Positions 1 to 8,099 of a stretch of 64,000 nucleotides of DNA are shown here, piece after piece. Location of the stretch: positions 1-64,000 of the forward strand of contig NZ_JANIIC010000032.1 of NCBI RefSeq assembly GCF_024519315.1. The letters run 5' to 3'. This DNA is from Streptomyces malaysiensis subsp. samsunensis. GTDB lineage: Bacteria; Actinomycetota; Actinomycetes; Streptomycetales; Streptomycetaceae. How positions within the stretch are numbered: the stretch's first letter is position 1; every line of letters begins with the position of its first letter. The position numbers and the translations under genes are program-made. Under the pieces are notes generated by a model. The model was not told where the DNA came from. It did no database searches and saw only the letters and a program-made list of their open reading frames with translations.

Positions 1-2
1 TC

Positions 3-21
3 CACGACGCTCTTCCGATCT
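3..21 (+). other. Residual Illumina sequencing adapter
   Basis: These 19 bases are identical to the 3' end of the standard Illumina TruSeq/P5 adapter (ending GCTCTTCCGATCT). Base 2 already differs from the adapter. The match sits exactly at the window start, which suggests an untrimmed read end at the edge of a contig rather than genomic sequence. Confidence 0.85.
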
Positions 22-1224
22 CCCCCCGTGGGACCCCCCCCGGGTTCCCCACCCCCCGCCCCCGCGGCCCTGACCCGACCCGCCCTCGGTCCGGGCGTCC
101 CCTGCCCGGACCTCGCCCGGACCTTGCCTCGCCCGGACCTTGCCTCGCCCGGGCCCGGCCTCGGGCCTGGCGGCCCGTGAGCCGGGGGTCTGCGCCCCGG
201 CCGGACCCTGCCCCGGCCGGGGCCTTATGGGCCCGTGCCTCGGCCCGGGTGCCTCGACGAGGCGGACGACGTGGATCGCCGCCGCCGAGCCCGGCGCGGG
301 CCCGAGGTGTACCGCGCACCAGGTGCCGCCACAAGTGGCACGCGCCCGACACCTGCCCGAGGCAGCCCCGGCCGGGGCCCGCCTCGACAATCCGCCCCGG
401 GCCGCGGCTCGTGGGTGGCCGGGCCGGTCCCGGGTTTTCGGGCGCCGCCCCGGACCGGGACCGAGACGGTCGGGCCCGGCCCGGGGCGGCGACCCCGCCG
501 GAGCATTGGACGGACCCCGGGCGGGCTGTCGACCCGATCCTGCCCCGCCGGCAGGGTTCGGGGCCCTGCCCCGCCCCTGGGCTCCGGCTGGCCGGTTCCG
601 GGTTTCGGGCCCGGGCCCGGTCAGGCCCGACGCCCTTCGCACCCCCGGCCCGGCCTCGGGCCTCGCGGCCCGCGAGCCGGGTGGCCCGCGCTTGTCTGGA
701 CCCAACCTCGGCCCCGGCGCCCGTTCTCCCCGCCCGAGCCTTGCGCAGGTTCCAAGGGCTTCCGCGAGCCGAGCGCCTATGGCACGTAGCGCCTGCCCGA
801 GGGACCCCCGGCGCCGCTCCGGGGCTCCAGGCCGGGACCAAGACGCTGGGCCCGGGGCCCGGAGCCGCGCCCTGGGCGGTTGCCGGGCTGGTTCCGGGTT
901 TCGGGTCCCGGCCCGGCAGGGTTCGGGGCGGGGTTCCGATGGGGCTGACGACCCTGGTGGGGTCTGGTGTTGGCCCCCGGCGGCCCCGGGCGGGTTGCCG
1001 GGCCGATCCTGCCCCGCCCGGCAGGGTTCGGGGCCCTGTCCCACCCTTGGGCTCCGCCGGGCCGCTCCCGGGTTTCGGGTCTCGGCTGGCGGGTCCGGGG
1101 CGAAGCCTCAGCGGGGGCCGGGGCGCGGCCCCAGCGGGGTTTGGGGCGCAGCCCCAGTGGGGGTCCGGGGCGTAGCCCCGGTGGGGTTTGGGGCGTAGCC
1201 CCGAAGAAGGGGCGGGGGGGGGGG
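22..1224. repeat. Low-complexity GC-rich non-coding stretch with imperfect repeats
   Basis: About 1.2 kb of C/G-rich sequence with no convincing gene. Long frames stay open only because stop codons are rare; their products are Gly/Pro/Arg-rich and lack family features. A block of about 80 bases at 535-615 recurs imperfectly at 1005-1085, and its central part (GGCAGGGTTCGGGG) also recurs near 910-925. The end of the stretch carries short GGGGCGTAGCCCC-type units common in Streptomyces intergenic DNA and finishes in a run of 11 G (1214-1224) touching the stop codon of the next gene. It may include assembly error because it follows adapter sequence. Confidence 0.6.
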
Positions 1225-2514
1225 CTAGAAGAACGTGCGGATGTAGTCCGTGACCGTGCCGTCCGCCTCCGCCACCGGGATCAGCTGCCACTTGTCGAAG
1301 CTGGTGCAGGGGTGGGAGAGGCCGAGGCCGACCCAGTCGCCGACTTCCAGGTCCGTGCCGTCGGCGACGGTGACCCAGGCGTGCTGGTCGGAGAGGGCCG
1401 TGATGGCCAGGCCCGTGGCGGGGCGGGTGGAGGCGTCGCGGGCGGAGCGGATGAGCTGGGGTTCGGGCATGTCGAGGTCGTAGGCCGCGTCCCGCTTGCC
1501 CGCGTTGAGGAACGCCTGGCCGGGTTCGGGGCGGGAGACGACCTGGGCCCACAGGCGGAAGGCCGGGTGGAGTTCGCCCTCCTCCGGGACGCGGTTGAAG
1601 GGGGTGAGATGCCGGTAGTGGCCGTCGTCGTGGGAGACGTACGCCCCCGAGCGCAGCAGCTTCAGCACGGGCCGGGACAGCGTGGGCAGTTCCGCGAAGA
1701 CGTCCGCCACGGCGTCGAACCATGCGCTGCCGCCCGCGCTGACGACCACCTCGTCCACCCCCTCGAAGCGGCCCGCCGCGTCGAAGCCCGCGGCCAGCGC
1801 GGTGAGCCGGCGCAGCCACGCCCGTACCCGCTCGCCGTCCGGCTTCGGCACCTCGCCCTCGTAGCCCGCCACGCCGACCAGCCGCAGGGTCCCGGTGGCC
1901 GCGACCGCGTCGGCGACCGTCGCGCACTCCGCCTCCGTACGGATCCCGGTGCGCGCGCCCTCGCCCCCGCCGAGTTCGACGACCACATCGACCGGCCGCC
2001 GCGCGCCCGCCTCCCGCAGTGCCGCGTCCATCAGCTCCACACCGCGCACCGAGTCGACGTAGGCGATGAAGCGGAAGTCGGGGTCGGCGTCGAGTTCGGC
2101 GGCGAGCCAGCGCAGGGCGGCGGCGTCGACGACCTCGTTGGCGAGGAAGATCCGCTGGATGCCGAAGGCCCGGTAGATCCGTACCTGGGTGGGGACGGCC
2201 GCGGTGATGCCCCAGGCTCCGTGGGCGAGCTGGCGCTCGAAGAGCTGGGGGGCCAGGGAGGTCTTGCCGTGCGGGGCGAAGGCGAGCCCATGGGCGGCGG
2301 AGTAGCGCTCCATCGCCACCAGATTGTGCTCCAGCGCCTCGGCCGACAGCGCCAGCACGGGCGTGGTGAAGCCGCCGGTGAACAGCGAGCGCCGCTCGGC
2401 GGCGAGCTCGCCGACCGTGAGGCCCTCGGCGTTCGGCGGCAGCCCCTTGAAGCGGTGGTCGACGCGCTCCCGGGCGAGGGCGGCGACGGCCTGGTCGCTG
2501 TGGTCGGTGGCCAT
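1225..2514 (-). CDS. PLP-dependent amino acid deaminase / D-threonine aldolase-like (DSD1 family)
   Basis: Cytoplasmic fold-type III PLP enzyme of 429 residues. The alanine-racemase-like N-terminal domain carries the PLP lysine in APHGKTSLAP (K84). The C-terminal domain ends with the HPCTSFDKW metal-site signature seen in D-serine dehydratases and D-threonine aldolases. The start chosen is the ATG at 2514, preceded by GGAGG at 6-base spacing; an upstream in-frame start at 2553 would fall inside the divergent promoter region. The gene faces a sugar kinase-IclR-RidA-GntP operon. RidA fits an enzyme that releases enamine/imine intermediates, and the kinase fits a 2-keto-3-deoxy acid product. A D-glucosaminate or D-amino acid dehydratase is plausible, but the substrate cannot be read from sequence. 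Confidence 0.85.
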   Translation of the reverse strand: MATDHSDQAVAALARERVDHRFKGLPPNAEGLTVGELAAERRSLFTGGFTTPVLALSAEALEHNLVAMERYSAAHGLAFAPHGKTSLAPQLFERQLAHGAWGITAAVPTQVRIYRAFGIQRIFLANEVVDAAALRWLAAELDADPDFRFIAYVDSVRGVELMDAALREAGARRPVDVVVELGGGEGARTGIRTEAECATVADAVAATGTLRLVGVAGYEGEVPKPDGERVRAWLRRLTALAAGFDAAGRFEGVDEVVVSAGGSAWFDAVADVFAELPTLSRPVLKLLRSGAYVSHDDGHYRHLTPFNRVPEEGELHPAFRLWAQVVSRPEPGQAFLNAGKRDAAYDLDMPEPQLIRSARDASTRPATGLAITALSDQHAWVTVADGTDLEVGDWVGLGLSHPCTSFDKWQLIPVAEADGTVTDYIRTFF

Positions 2515-2537
2515 GGAGCGCCTCCATAACGATTCCG

Positions 2538-2572
2538 GTTGCAATCTCTGCAACGTTCATTGCGTATAACGC
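2538..2572. promoter_or_regulatory. Candidate IclR-family operator in the divergent promoter
   Basis: A perfect 6-bp inverted repeat, GTTGCA-N5-TGCAAC, lies at 2538-2554, followed by a second small palindrome GCGT-ATA-ACGC at 2562-2572. Both sit between the divergent deaminase and kinase genes, in a stretch less GC-rich than its surroundings. Arrays of short palindromes like this are typical IclR-type sites, and an IclR regulator is encoded 1.3 kb downstream. Confidence 0.5.
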
Positions 2573-2660
2573 TTAGCGCTGTCTAACATCCCGCCCAGCA
2601 CCGGGTCAACGGTGTGTGGCTGACCCCCCATCCGTCCATCCACGAGGAGCGAGACCGACC

Positions 2661-3869
2661 GTGTCCCCTCTCTCCAGCGTCGAGCCCGCCAACGGCGTCG
2701 CCGACGCCGACGCCGACGCCGTCGATGTCGTATGTCTCGGCGAGTCGATGGTGACCTTCGTGCCGTCCCGTCCGGGCCGGCTGGCGGATGTCCCCTCCTT
2801 CGCCCGGGGCATCGGCGGCGCCGAGTCCAACGTCGCCTGTGGCCTGGCCCTGGCCGGGCACAGCGCACGCTGGATCAGCCGGGTGGGCACGGACGGCTTC
2901 GGCGAGCACCTCGTACGGGAGATCGCGGCCACCGGCGTGGACACGGCGTACGTCCAGCGCGATCCGTACCGCCCCACCGGTATCTACTTCCGTACGGCGG
3001 GGGAGCGGGCCGTCGGCTCCGAGACGGCCAACTCGGGGACAGCCAACTCCGGGACGGCCAACTCCGGGACGGCCGACGGGGGCGGCGACACCGCCGAGCC
3101 GCTCGCCGAGGTGGTCTACTACCGGGCCGGATCCGCCGCCGCGGCCATGTCCCCCGAGCTCATCCCCCGGGAGCGGGCCTGGTCCGGCCGGGTGCTCCAT
3201 CTGACCGGGATCACCCCGGCCCTCTCCGGCGACTGCCGGGCCCTGATGCGCGAGCTCACCGTCCGCGCCCCCGGCCGTCCCCTCGTCTCCTTCGACCTCA
3301 ACTACCGGGTCTCGCTCTGGCGGAAGGGGGAGGCCGAGCAGCACGCCGAACCCGGCGCCGCCGTCCTCCTCGGCCTCGCCCGCCGCTGCGACCTCGTCTT
3401 CGCCGGCGAGGACGAGGCCGAGGCGGTCTGGGGGGTGCGCGGCCCCGAGGCGATCCGGGCGGCGCTGCCCGAACCCGAGGTGCTGGTCGTCAAGCAGGGC
3501 GGCGCCGGGGCCACCGCCTTCGCCCGCCGGCCGGACGGCGCCGACGCCATCACCTTCGAACCCGCCCTGCGGGTCGATGTCGTCGCCCCCGTCGGCGCGG
3601 GCGACGCCTTCGCCGCCGGTTTCCTCTCCGGCACCCTGCGCGGACTGCCCGTCGCCGAGCGGCTGCGCCACGGCCACCTCATGGCCGCCGCCGTGCTCAC
3701 CGTCCCCGGCGACCTCGGCGCCCCGCCCTCCCGGGAGCGAGCCGACCACCTGGTGGCACTCGATGCCACGCGGTGGGGCACACTGCGATTCGGCCCCGGC
3801 TGGACAGATCTGCCGAGTCCCGCCGAAAAGTGGGCCGAGACCGCAGCGGTGGAGGTAACCGACCCATGA
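2661..3869 (+). CDS. PfkB-family carbohydrate kinase (2-keto-3-deoxygluconate kinase-like)
   Basis: ATP-dependent sugar kinase of the ribokinase/PfkB fold, 402 residues with a GTG start behind GAGGAG. PfkB signature 1 (GGAESNVACGLALAG) lies near residues 52-66. Signature 2 with the catalytic Asp (APVGAGDAFAAGF) lies near 310-322. The opening VDVVCLGESMVTFVPSRPG resembles 2-keto-3-deoxygluconate kinases. An in-frame 15-bp repeat encoding A-N-S-G-T about three times (3028-3075) swells a surface loop and is unlikely to be catalytic. The stop overlaps the next start by four bases (ATGA), so translation is coupled to the IclR regulator. Likely role: phosphorylate the keto-deoxy acid produced by the divergent PLP enzyme. 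Confidence 0.8.
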   Translation: MSPLSSVEPANGVADADADAVDVVCLGESMVTFVPSRPGRLADVPSFARGIGGAESNVACGLALAGHSARWISRVGTDGFGEHLVREIAATGVDTAYVQRDPYRPTGIYFRTAGERAVGSETANSGTANSGTANSGTADGGGDTAEPLAEVVYYRAGSAAAAMSPELIPRERAWSGRVLHLTGITPALSGDCRALMRELTVRAPGRPLVSFDLNYRVSLWRKGEAEQHAEPGAAVLLGLARRCDLVFAGEDEAEAVWGVRGPEAIRAALPEPEVLVVKQGGAGATAFARRPDGADAITFEPALRVDVVAPVGAGDAFAAGFLSGTLRGLPVAERLRHGHLMAAAVLTVPGDLGAPPSRERADHLVALDATRWGTLRFGPGWTDLPSPAEKWAETAAVEVTDP

Positions 3870-4654
3870 GCCAGACCGTCGACCGAGCGCTGAGCATCCT
3901 GCCGCTGCTGGCGGAGGGGCCGGCCAATCTGGAGCAGGTCGCCACGCGGCTGGGCGTGCACAAGTCGACCGCGCTGCGGCTGCTGCGCACCCTCCACGAG
4001 CACGGCATGGTCTACCGCCAGCAGGACCAGCGCTACCGCCTCGGCGCCCGCCTCTTCGCGCTCGCGCAGGAGGCGGTCGAGAACCTCGACGTACGCGAGA
4101 TCGCCCACCCCCATCTGGTGACGCTCAACGAACGCTGCGGGCACACCGTCCATCTCGCGGTGTACGAGGAGAACGAGGTGCTCTACATCGACAAGGTGGA
4201 GAGCCGCTACCCGGTGCGGATGTACTCGCGGATCGGCAAGCCCGTGGCCATCACGGTCGCCGCCGTGGCCAAGCTGCTGCTGGCCGATCTGCCCGAGCCC
4301 GAGCGGCGGGCGCTGGCCGAGCGGCTCACCTACCCCGCGTACACGGCCCGTTCGACGCCGAACGCCGCCGCGTTCCTCAAGGAGCTGGCGACCGTGCGCG
4401 AACAGGGCTGGGCCACCGACTTCGGCGGCCACGAGGAGTCGATCAACTGTGTCGGGGCACCCATCCGGGGAACGGACGGCCGGGTCGTCGCCGCCTGCTC
4501 GGTGTCGGCGCCGAACGTCGTGGTCAGCGCCGAGGAACTGCTCTCCCTGCTGCCGCTGGTGCGCCGCACGGCGGACGAGATCAGCCGGGAATACTCGGGC
4601 GGCGGGCCGGCGTCCGCATCGGTGTCCCACGCCTCGCAGAACCCTCCCAAGTAA
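3866..4654 (+). CDS. IclR-family transcriptional regulator
   Basis: A 262-residue regulator. The N-terminal winged helix-turn-helix (about residues 5-65) has a recognition-helix region VHKSTALRLLRTLHEHG. It is followed by the IclR effector-binding domain with typical segments such as VLYIDKVES and GWATDFGGHEESINCVGAPI. GGAGG (3851-3855) precedes the ATG. It is coupled to the kinase gene by a 4-base overlap and followed by ridA. It probably controls this cluster through the palindromes in the 2515-2660 gap and responds to the pathway substrate or a keto acid. Confidence 0.88.
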   Translation: MSQTVDRALSILPLLAEGPANLEQVATRLGVHKSTALRLLRTLHEHGMVYRQQDQRYRLGARLFALAQEAVENLDVREIAHPHLVTLNERCGHTVHLAVYEENEVLYIDKVESRYPVRMYSRIGKPVAITVAAVAKLLLADLPEPERRALAERLTYPAYTARSTPNAAAFLKELATVREQGWATDFGGHEESINCVGAPIRGTDGRVVAACSVSAPNVVVSAEELLSLLPLVRRTADEISREYSGGGPASASVSHASQNPPK

Positions 4655-4694
4655 CAGCCGAAACACCCGAGAAGAGAGCCGAGGAGACCTCCTC

Positions 4695-5108
4695 ATGACC
4701 GAGAAGCTCCAGAAGACCGCGATCACCCCGGCCACCCACACCGCCCCGCCCGCCAAGTTCTCCCACGGCGTGAAGAAGGGGAACATCCTCCAGGTCGCCG
4801 GTCAGGTCGGCTTCGGCCCCGCCGTCCTGGGCCAGGCCCCCGCCCCCGTCGGGCCGGGTCTGCGCGAGCAGACCCTCCAGACCCTGCGCAATGTGCAGTC
4901 GGTGCTGGAGGAGGGCGGCGCGAGCTGGGAGGACGTGGTGATGGTGCGGATCCACCTCACCGACACCGGCCACTTCGCCGAACTCAACGAGATCTACAAC
5001 GAGTTCTTCGCCGACCTCAAGGAGGTCCCGGCCGCCCGTACGACGGTCTACGTCGGCCTCCCCGCCGGTCTGCTCATCGAGATCGACGCCCTCGCCGTCC
5101 TGGGCTGA
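4695..5108 (+). CDS. ridA: RidA/YjgF family enamine/imine deaminase
   Basis: Small cytoplasmic protein (137 residues), trimeric in this family, that hydrolyses reactive enamine/imine intermediates released by PLP enzymes. The catalytic arginine is R115 in AARTTVYVGLP, followed by the family glutamate E129 in LLIEIDALAV. The N-terminal ~20 residues are longer than in minimal RidA. GAGGAG (4681-4686) precedes the ATG. Its position in an operon facing a PLP deaminase supports a clean-up role for that enzyme. The last codons and the stop lie inside the first unit of a 19-bp tandem repeat. Confidence 0.88.
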   Translation: MTEKLQKTAITPATHTAPPAKFSHGVKKGNILQVAGQVGFGPAVLGQAPAPVGPGLREQTLQTLRNVQSVLEEGGASWEDVVMVRIHLTDTGHFAELNEIYNEFFADLKEVPAARTTVYVGLPAGLLIEIDALAVLG

Positions 5109-5173
5109 CCCCCAGACTCTGGGCTGCCCCCCAGACTCTGGGCCGACCCCCAGACTTCGGGCCGACCCCGAAC
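5100..5173. repeat. 19-bp tandem repeat spanning the ridA stop codon
   Basis: Three and a half units of about 19 bp (starting at 5100, 5119, 5138 and 5157), with unit core TGGGCTGACCCCCAGACTC. The first unit contains the last ridA codon and its stop. Each unit junction contains the small palindrome CCCAGACTCTGGG, so the array can form several alternative hairpins and may act as the 3' end of the transcript. The remaining gap to 5366 is C-rich, with a short CGTCCC repeat near 5236-5256 and no gene. Confidence 0.8.
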
Positions 5174-5366
5174 CCCCGCGGCGGGCGGGAGCTTTCCCCG
5201 CCAGCCGCGGGTTCCACCCCTGACTCGTCCTCACCGTCCCCGTCCCCGTCCCCGTCGCCGGAAGCTCGAGCCCTGATCACCCGCACCCAGGTTCTGCCCC
5301 AGGTTTTCCCAGCGCGCGGCCCCCCGCCGTGCGGCGATACCCCCTACCCACATCCCGGAGTACCCC

Positions 5367-6839
5367 ATGATGTTCGCGGCCGCTCCCGCTGCCGAGACAC
5401 CACCGCACACCGGTGGTCTGCTCGCCCTCATCGACGGCACCGCCGGTCTGCTGACCGTCGCCGCCCTCGGTATCGCGCTACTGCTCTACCTGATCATCAA
5501 GGTCCGGCTCCAGCCCTTCGTGGCGCTGCTCGGCGTCTCCATCGCGGTGGGACTGGCCGCCGGTCTCTCGGTCACCGAACTCTTCGGCACGGTGCAGAAG
5601 TCGGACGCCGTCTCGCTCATCGAATCCGGTATGGGCGGCATCCTCGGCCACATAGCCATCATCATCGGCCTGGGCACCATGCTCGGCGCGATCCTGGAGG
5701 TCTCCGGCGGCGCGGAGGCGCTCAGCGCCCGGCTGCTCGGCCTCTTCGGGGAGCGGCGGGCGCCGCTCGCGATGGGGCTCACCGGCCTGATCTTCGGCAT
5801 ACCCGTCTTCTTCGACGTCGGCATCTTCGTCCTCGCGCCGATCGTCTACGCGGCCGCCAAGCGCAGCAGCAAGTCGATCCTGCTCTACGCGATGCCGCTG
5901 CTCGCGGGGTTGTCCATGACCCACGCCTTCCTTCCGCCGCACCCCGGCCCGGTGGCCGCGGCCGGACTGCTCCATGTCGACCTGGGCTGGGTCATCCTGA
6001 TGGGCATCGTCGTGGGCATCCCGTCGGTGCTGGCCGCGTGGGGCTACTCGGCCTGGATCGGCAACCGCATCTTCGTGCCCGTACCGCAGGACATGGTCGA
6101 GGCGGCCGAGGAGTCCCGGGAGGCGGTCGCGGCCCAGCAGCGCCCGGCCGGCACCAACCCGGCGGAGCAGCCGGTCTCGGTGGCCACGGTCCTCGCGATC
6201 ATCGGCACCCCGCTGGTCCTGATCCTCTGTGCGACCTTCTCCTCCGTCGCGCTGGACCCGAGCACCGGCCGCTCGGTCATCGAGTTCTTCGGCCACCCCT
6301 TCGTGGCGCTGACGATCGCCCTGCTGCTCGCCTACTACCTGCTGGGCATCCGGCGCGGCTGGTCCCGCAAGTCCCTGGAGACCGTCTCCACCGCCTCCCT
6401 CAAGCCCGTGGGCAACATCCTTCTGGTGGTCGGCGCGGGCGGGGTCTTCGGCGCGGTCCTCAAGGGCAGCGGTGTCGCCCAGGCCCTGGCCGATGCCTTC
6501 GACAGCGCGGGGCTGCCGGTCATCGTGCTGGCCTGGCTGATCTCGGTGGTGCTCCGGGTGGCCCAGGGCTCGGCGACGGTCGCGATCGTCACGACGGCGG
6601 GCATCGTCACCCCGATGCTCTCCGAGGGCGATTACTCCCAGGCCCATCTGGCCCTGGTCATCATGTCCATCTCGGCGGGCTCGATCTTCGCCTCGCACGT
6701 CAACGACGGCGGCTTCTGGATGGTCGCGAAGTACTTCGGCATCTCCGAGAGCGACACGCTGAAGTCCTGGACGGTCCTGGAGACGGTGCTGTCCGTGGCC
6801 GGTTTCGTGGTGGCGGCGCTGCTGAGCATCGTCATCTAG
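5367..6839 (+). CDS. GntP-family gluconate/sugar acid:H+ permease
   Basis: Polytopic membrane protein of 490 residues with about 12-14 hydrophobic segments. Family hallmarks are GIPVFFDVGIFVLAPI (about 145-160), FLPPHPGP (about 188-195), RVAQGSATVAIVTT and SHVNDGGFW (about 442-450). GntP permeases take up gluconate and related hydroxy or amino acids. The partner genes (IclR, KDG-type kinase, PLP deaminase, RidA) suggest an amino sugar acid or D-amino acid as substrate. A second in-frame ATG follows immediately at 5370. A strong terminator follows. Confidence 0.88.
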   Translation: MMFAAAPAAETPPHTGGLLALIDGTAGLLTVAALGIALLLYLIIKVRLQPFVALLGVSIAVGLAAGLSVTELFGTVQKSDAVSLIESGMGGILGHIAIIIGLGTMLGAILEVSGGAEALSARLLGLFGERRAPLAMGLTGLIFGIPVFFDVGIFVLAPIVYAAAKRSSKSILLYAMPLLAGLSMTHAFLPPHPGPVAAAGLLHVDLGWVILMGIVVGIPSVLAAWGYSAWIGNRIFVPVPQDMVEAAEESREAVAAQQRPAGTNPAEQPVSVATVLAIIGTPLVLILCATFSSVALDPSTGRSVIEFFGHPFVALTIALLLAYYLLGIRRGWSRKSLETVSTASLKPVGNILLVVGAGGVFGAVLKGSGVAQALADAFDSAGLPVIVLAWLISVVLRVAQGSATVAIVTTAGIVTPMLSEGDYSQAHLALVIMSISAGSIFASHVNDGGFWMVAKYFGISESDTLKSWTVLETVLSVAGFVVAALLSIVI

Positions 6840-6860
6840 CGGACGGCGCCCGCATGACAC

Positions 6861-6907
6861 GACGGCCCCCGAATCCCGGCGGAAACCAAGGGGATTCGGG
6901 GGCCGTC
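6861..6907 (+). terminator. Terminator after the GntP operon
   Basis: A perfect 17-bp inverted repeat (6861-6877 with 6891-6907) and a 13-base loop, 22 bases past the permease stop. Confidence 0.85.
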
Positions 6908-7157
6908 GCCGTCGGCTCAATTCCGCTCCGTGCCCAGTTGGCATTCACCGCGGTATTCACCATTGCAACTCATTCATGGGAGCATCCAACTTTGCTCAAA
7001 TGATGGCAAAGAATGCCGGTTGAAACGGAGAGCTCCCGCTCGGCGGCGACATCGCGAATGCCACGTCGTTTCGTGTTCTACGTACATTCAACTCTCCATT
7101 CCATTGAGCGGCATGATCAATCCATAGGGTCCTTGAGGCATTTGAAGGAAGGGACCC
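6908..7157 (+). promoter_or_regulatory. Relatively AT-rich upstream region of the ABC/phosphoesterase operon
   Basis: About 250 bases without a gene, clearly richer in A/T than the rest of the window. A short inverted repeat TTTGC-N10-GCAAA lies at 6991-7010, and a purine-rich ribosome site (GAAGGAAGGGA) sits just before the next start. It presumably holds the promoter of the following three-gene operon; no confident -35/-10 pair could be assigned. Confidence 0.4.
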
Positions 7158-8099
7158 ATGGAAGAACTCCGCGCAATCCGGGCTCGCGGTGTCACGAAGA
7201 GCTTCGGTGATGTCGTCGCCCTGGACGGCATCGATCTCGATGTAACGCAGGGTCAGCTCCACGGCCTGGTCGGACCGAACGGCGCCGGGAAAACGACGTT
7301 GCTCGGCCTTCTGCTGGGGCTCGCGGTGGCCGACAGCGGTCGCCTGGAGATCCTGGGTACACCGGTCGAGCGGGCACTCGACGCCCCCGACGGTGTCGCC
7401 GGCTTCGTGGACGGCCCCGCCCTCTACCCCTCGCTCACCCCACGGCAGAACCTCGCCGCGCTGGCCGCACTCCGCGGCCACGACGCGCGCACGGCGGGGA
7501 TCGACGACGTACTCGCCGAGGTCGGTCTCACCGACGTCGCCGACGACCGTACCCGCGGCTTCTCCCTCGGCATGCGCCAGCGGCTCGGGCTCGCCGCCGC
7601 CCTGCTGACCAAGCCCCGGCTCCTCGTGCTCGACGAACCGTCCAACGGCCTCGACCCGGCGGGCAAGAAGCATGTGCACGGTGTCCTGGGCCGGCTCGCG
7701 GCCGACGGAACCGCCGTCGTGCTCTCCAGCCACAACATGGACGACCTCGAGGCGCTGTGCTCCGAGGTGACCATCCTGGCCGCCGGACGCGTCGTCTTCT
7801 CCGGCCCGCTGTCCAAGCTGGCCACCGAGAACCGTGAACTCGACTACCGGCTGCTCACCTCCGACCCGCGCGCCGCGCGCCGGCTGGCGGACGAGGCGCC
7901 GGGGATCGAGGTCGTCGAGGACGCCGGGGTAGGGCAGGACGCCGAACCGCTGGTCGTACGCGCCCTGGTGCCCGCCCTCGACCAACTCGTGGTGCGGCTC
8001 GTGGAGGCGGGCGTCGCGCCGCGCGAGCTCACTCCCGTGGTGTCGCCGCTCGAAGCCGCGTTTCTCGCCCTCACCGAGCGACAGGAGGCGGCCGGATGA
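7158..8099 (+). CDS. ABC transporter ATP-binding protein
   Basis: Cytoplasmic ABC ATPase, 313 residues. Walker A GPNGAGKT is near residues 39-46, the signature is the variant FSLGMRQR near 135, Walker B LLVLDEPS is near 155-162, and the switch histidine is in LSSHNMDDLE. The overall type matches multidrug or lantibiotic-type exporter ATPases with a C-terminal regulatory extension. The next start overlaps its stop (ATGA), so permease and ATPase are made together. The downstream surface phosphoesterase gene suggests the exporter serves a cell-envelope function. Confidence 0.88.
   Translation: MEELRAIRARGVTKSFGDVVALDGIDLDVTQGQLHGLVGPNGAGKTTLLGLLLGLAVADSGRLEILGTPVERALDAPDGVAGFVDGPALYPSLTPRQNLAALAALRGHDARTAGIDDVLAEVGLTDVADDRTRGFSLGMRQRLGLAAALLTKPRLLVLDEPSNGLDPAGKKHVHGVLGRLAADGTAVVLSSHNMDDLEALCSEVTILAAGRVVFSGPLSKLATENRELDYRLLTSDPRAARRLADEAPGIEVVEDAGVGQDAEPLVVRALVPALDQLVVRLVEAGVAPRELTPVVSPLEAAFLALTERQEAAG

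Noticed and set aside
140..1198. Long open frames in the first kilobase
   Set aside because: Gly/Pro/Arg-rich translations in several frames at once, no ribosome site, no domain, and underlying DNA repeats; open only because stops are rare at this GC content.
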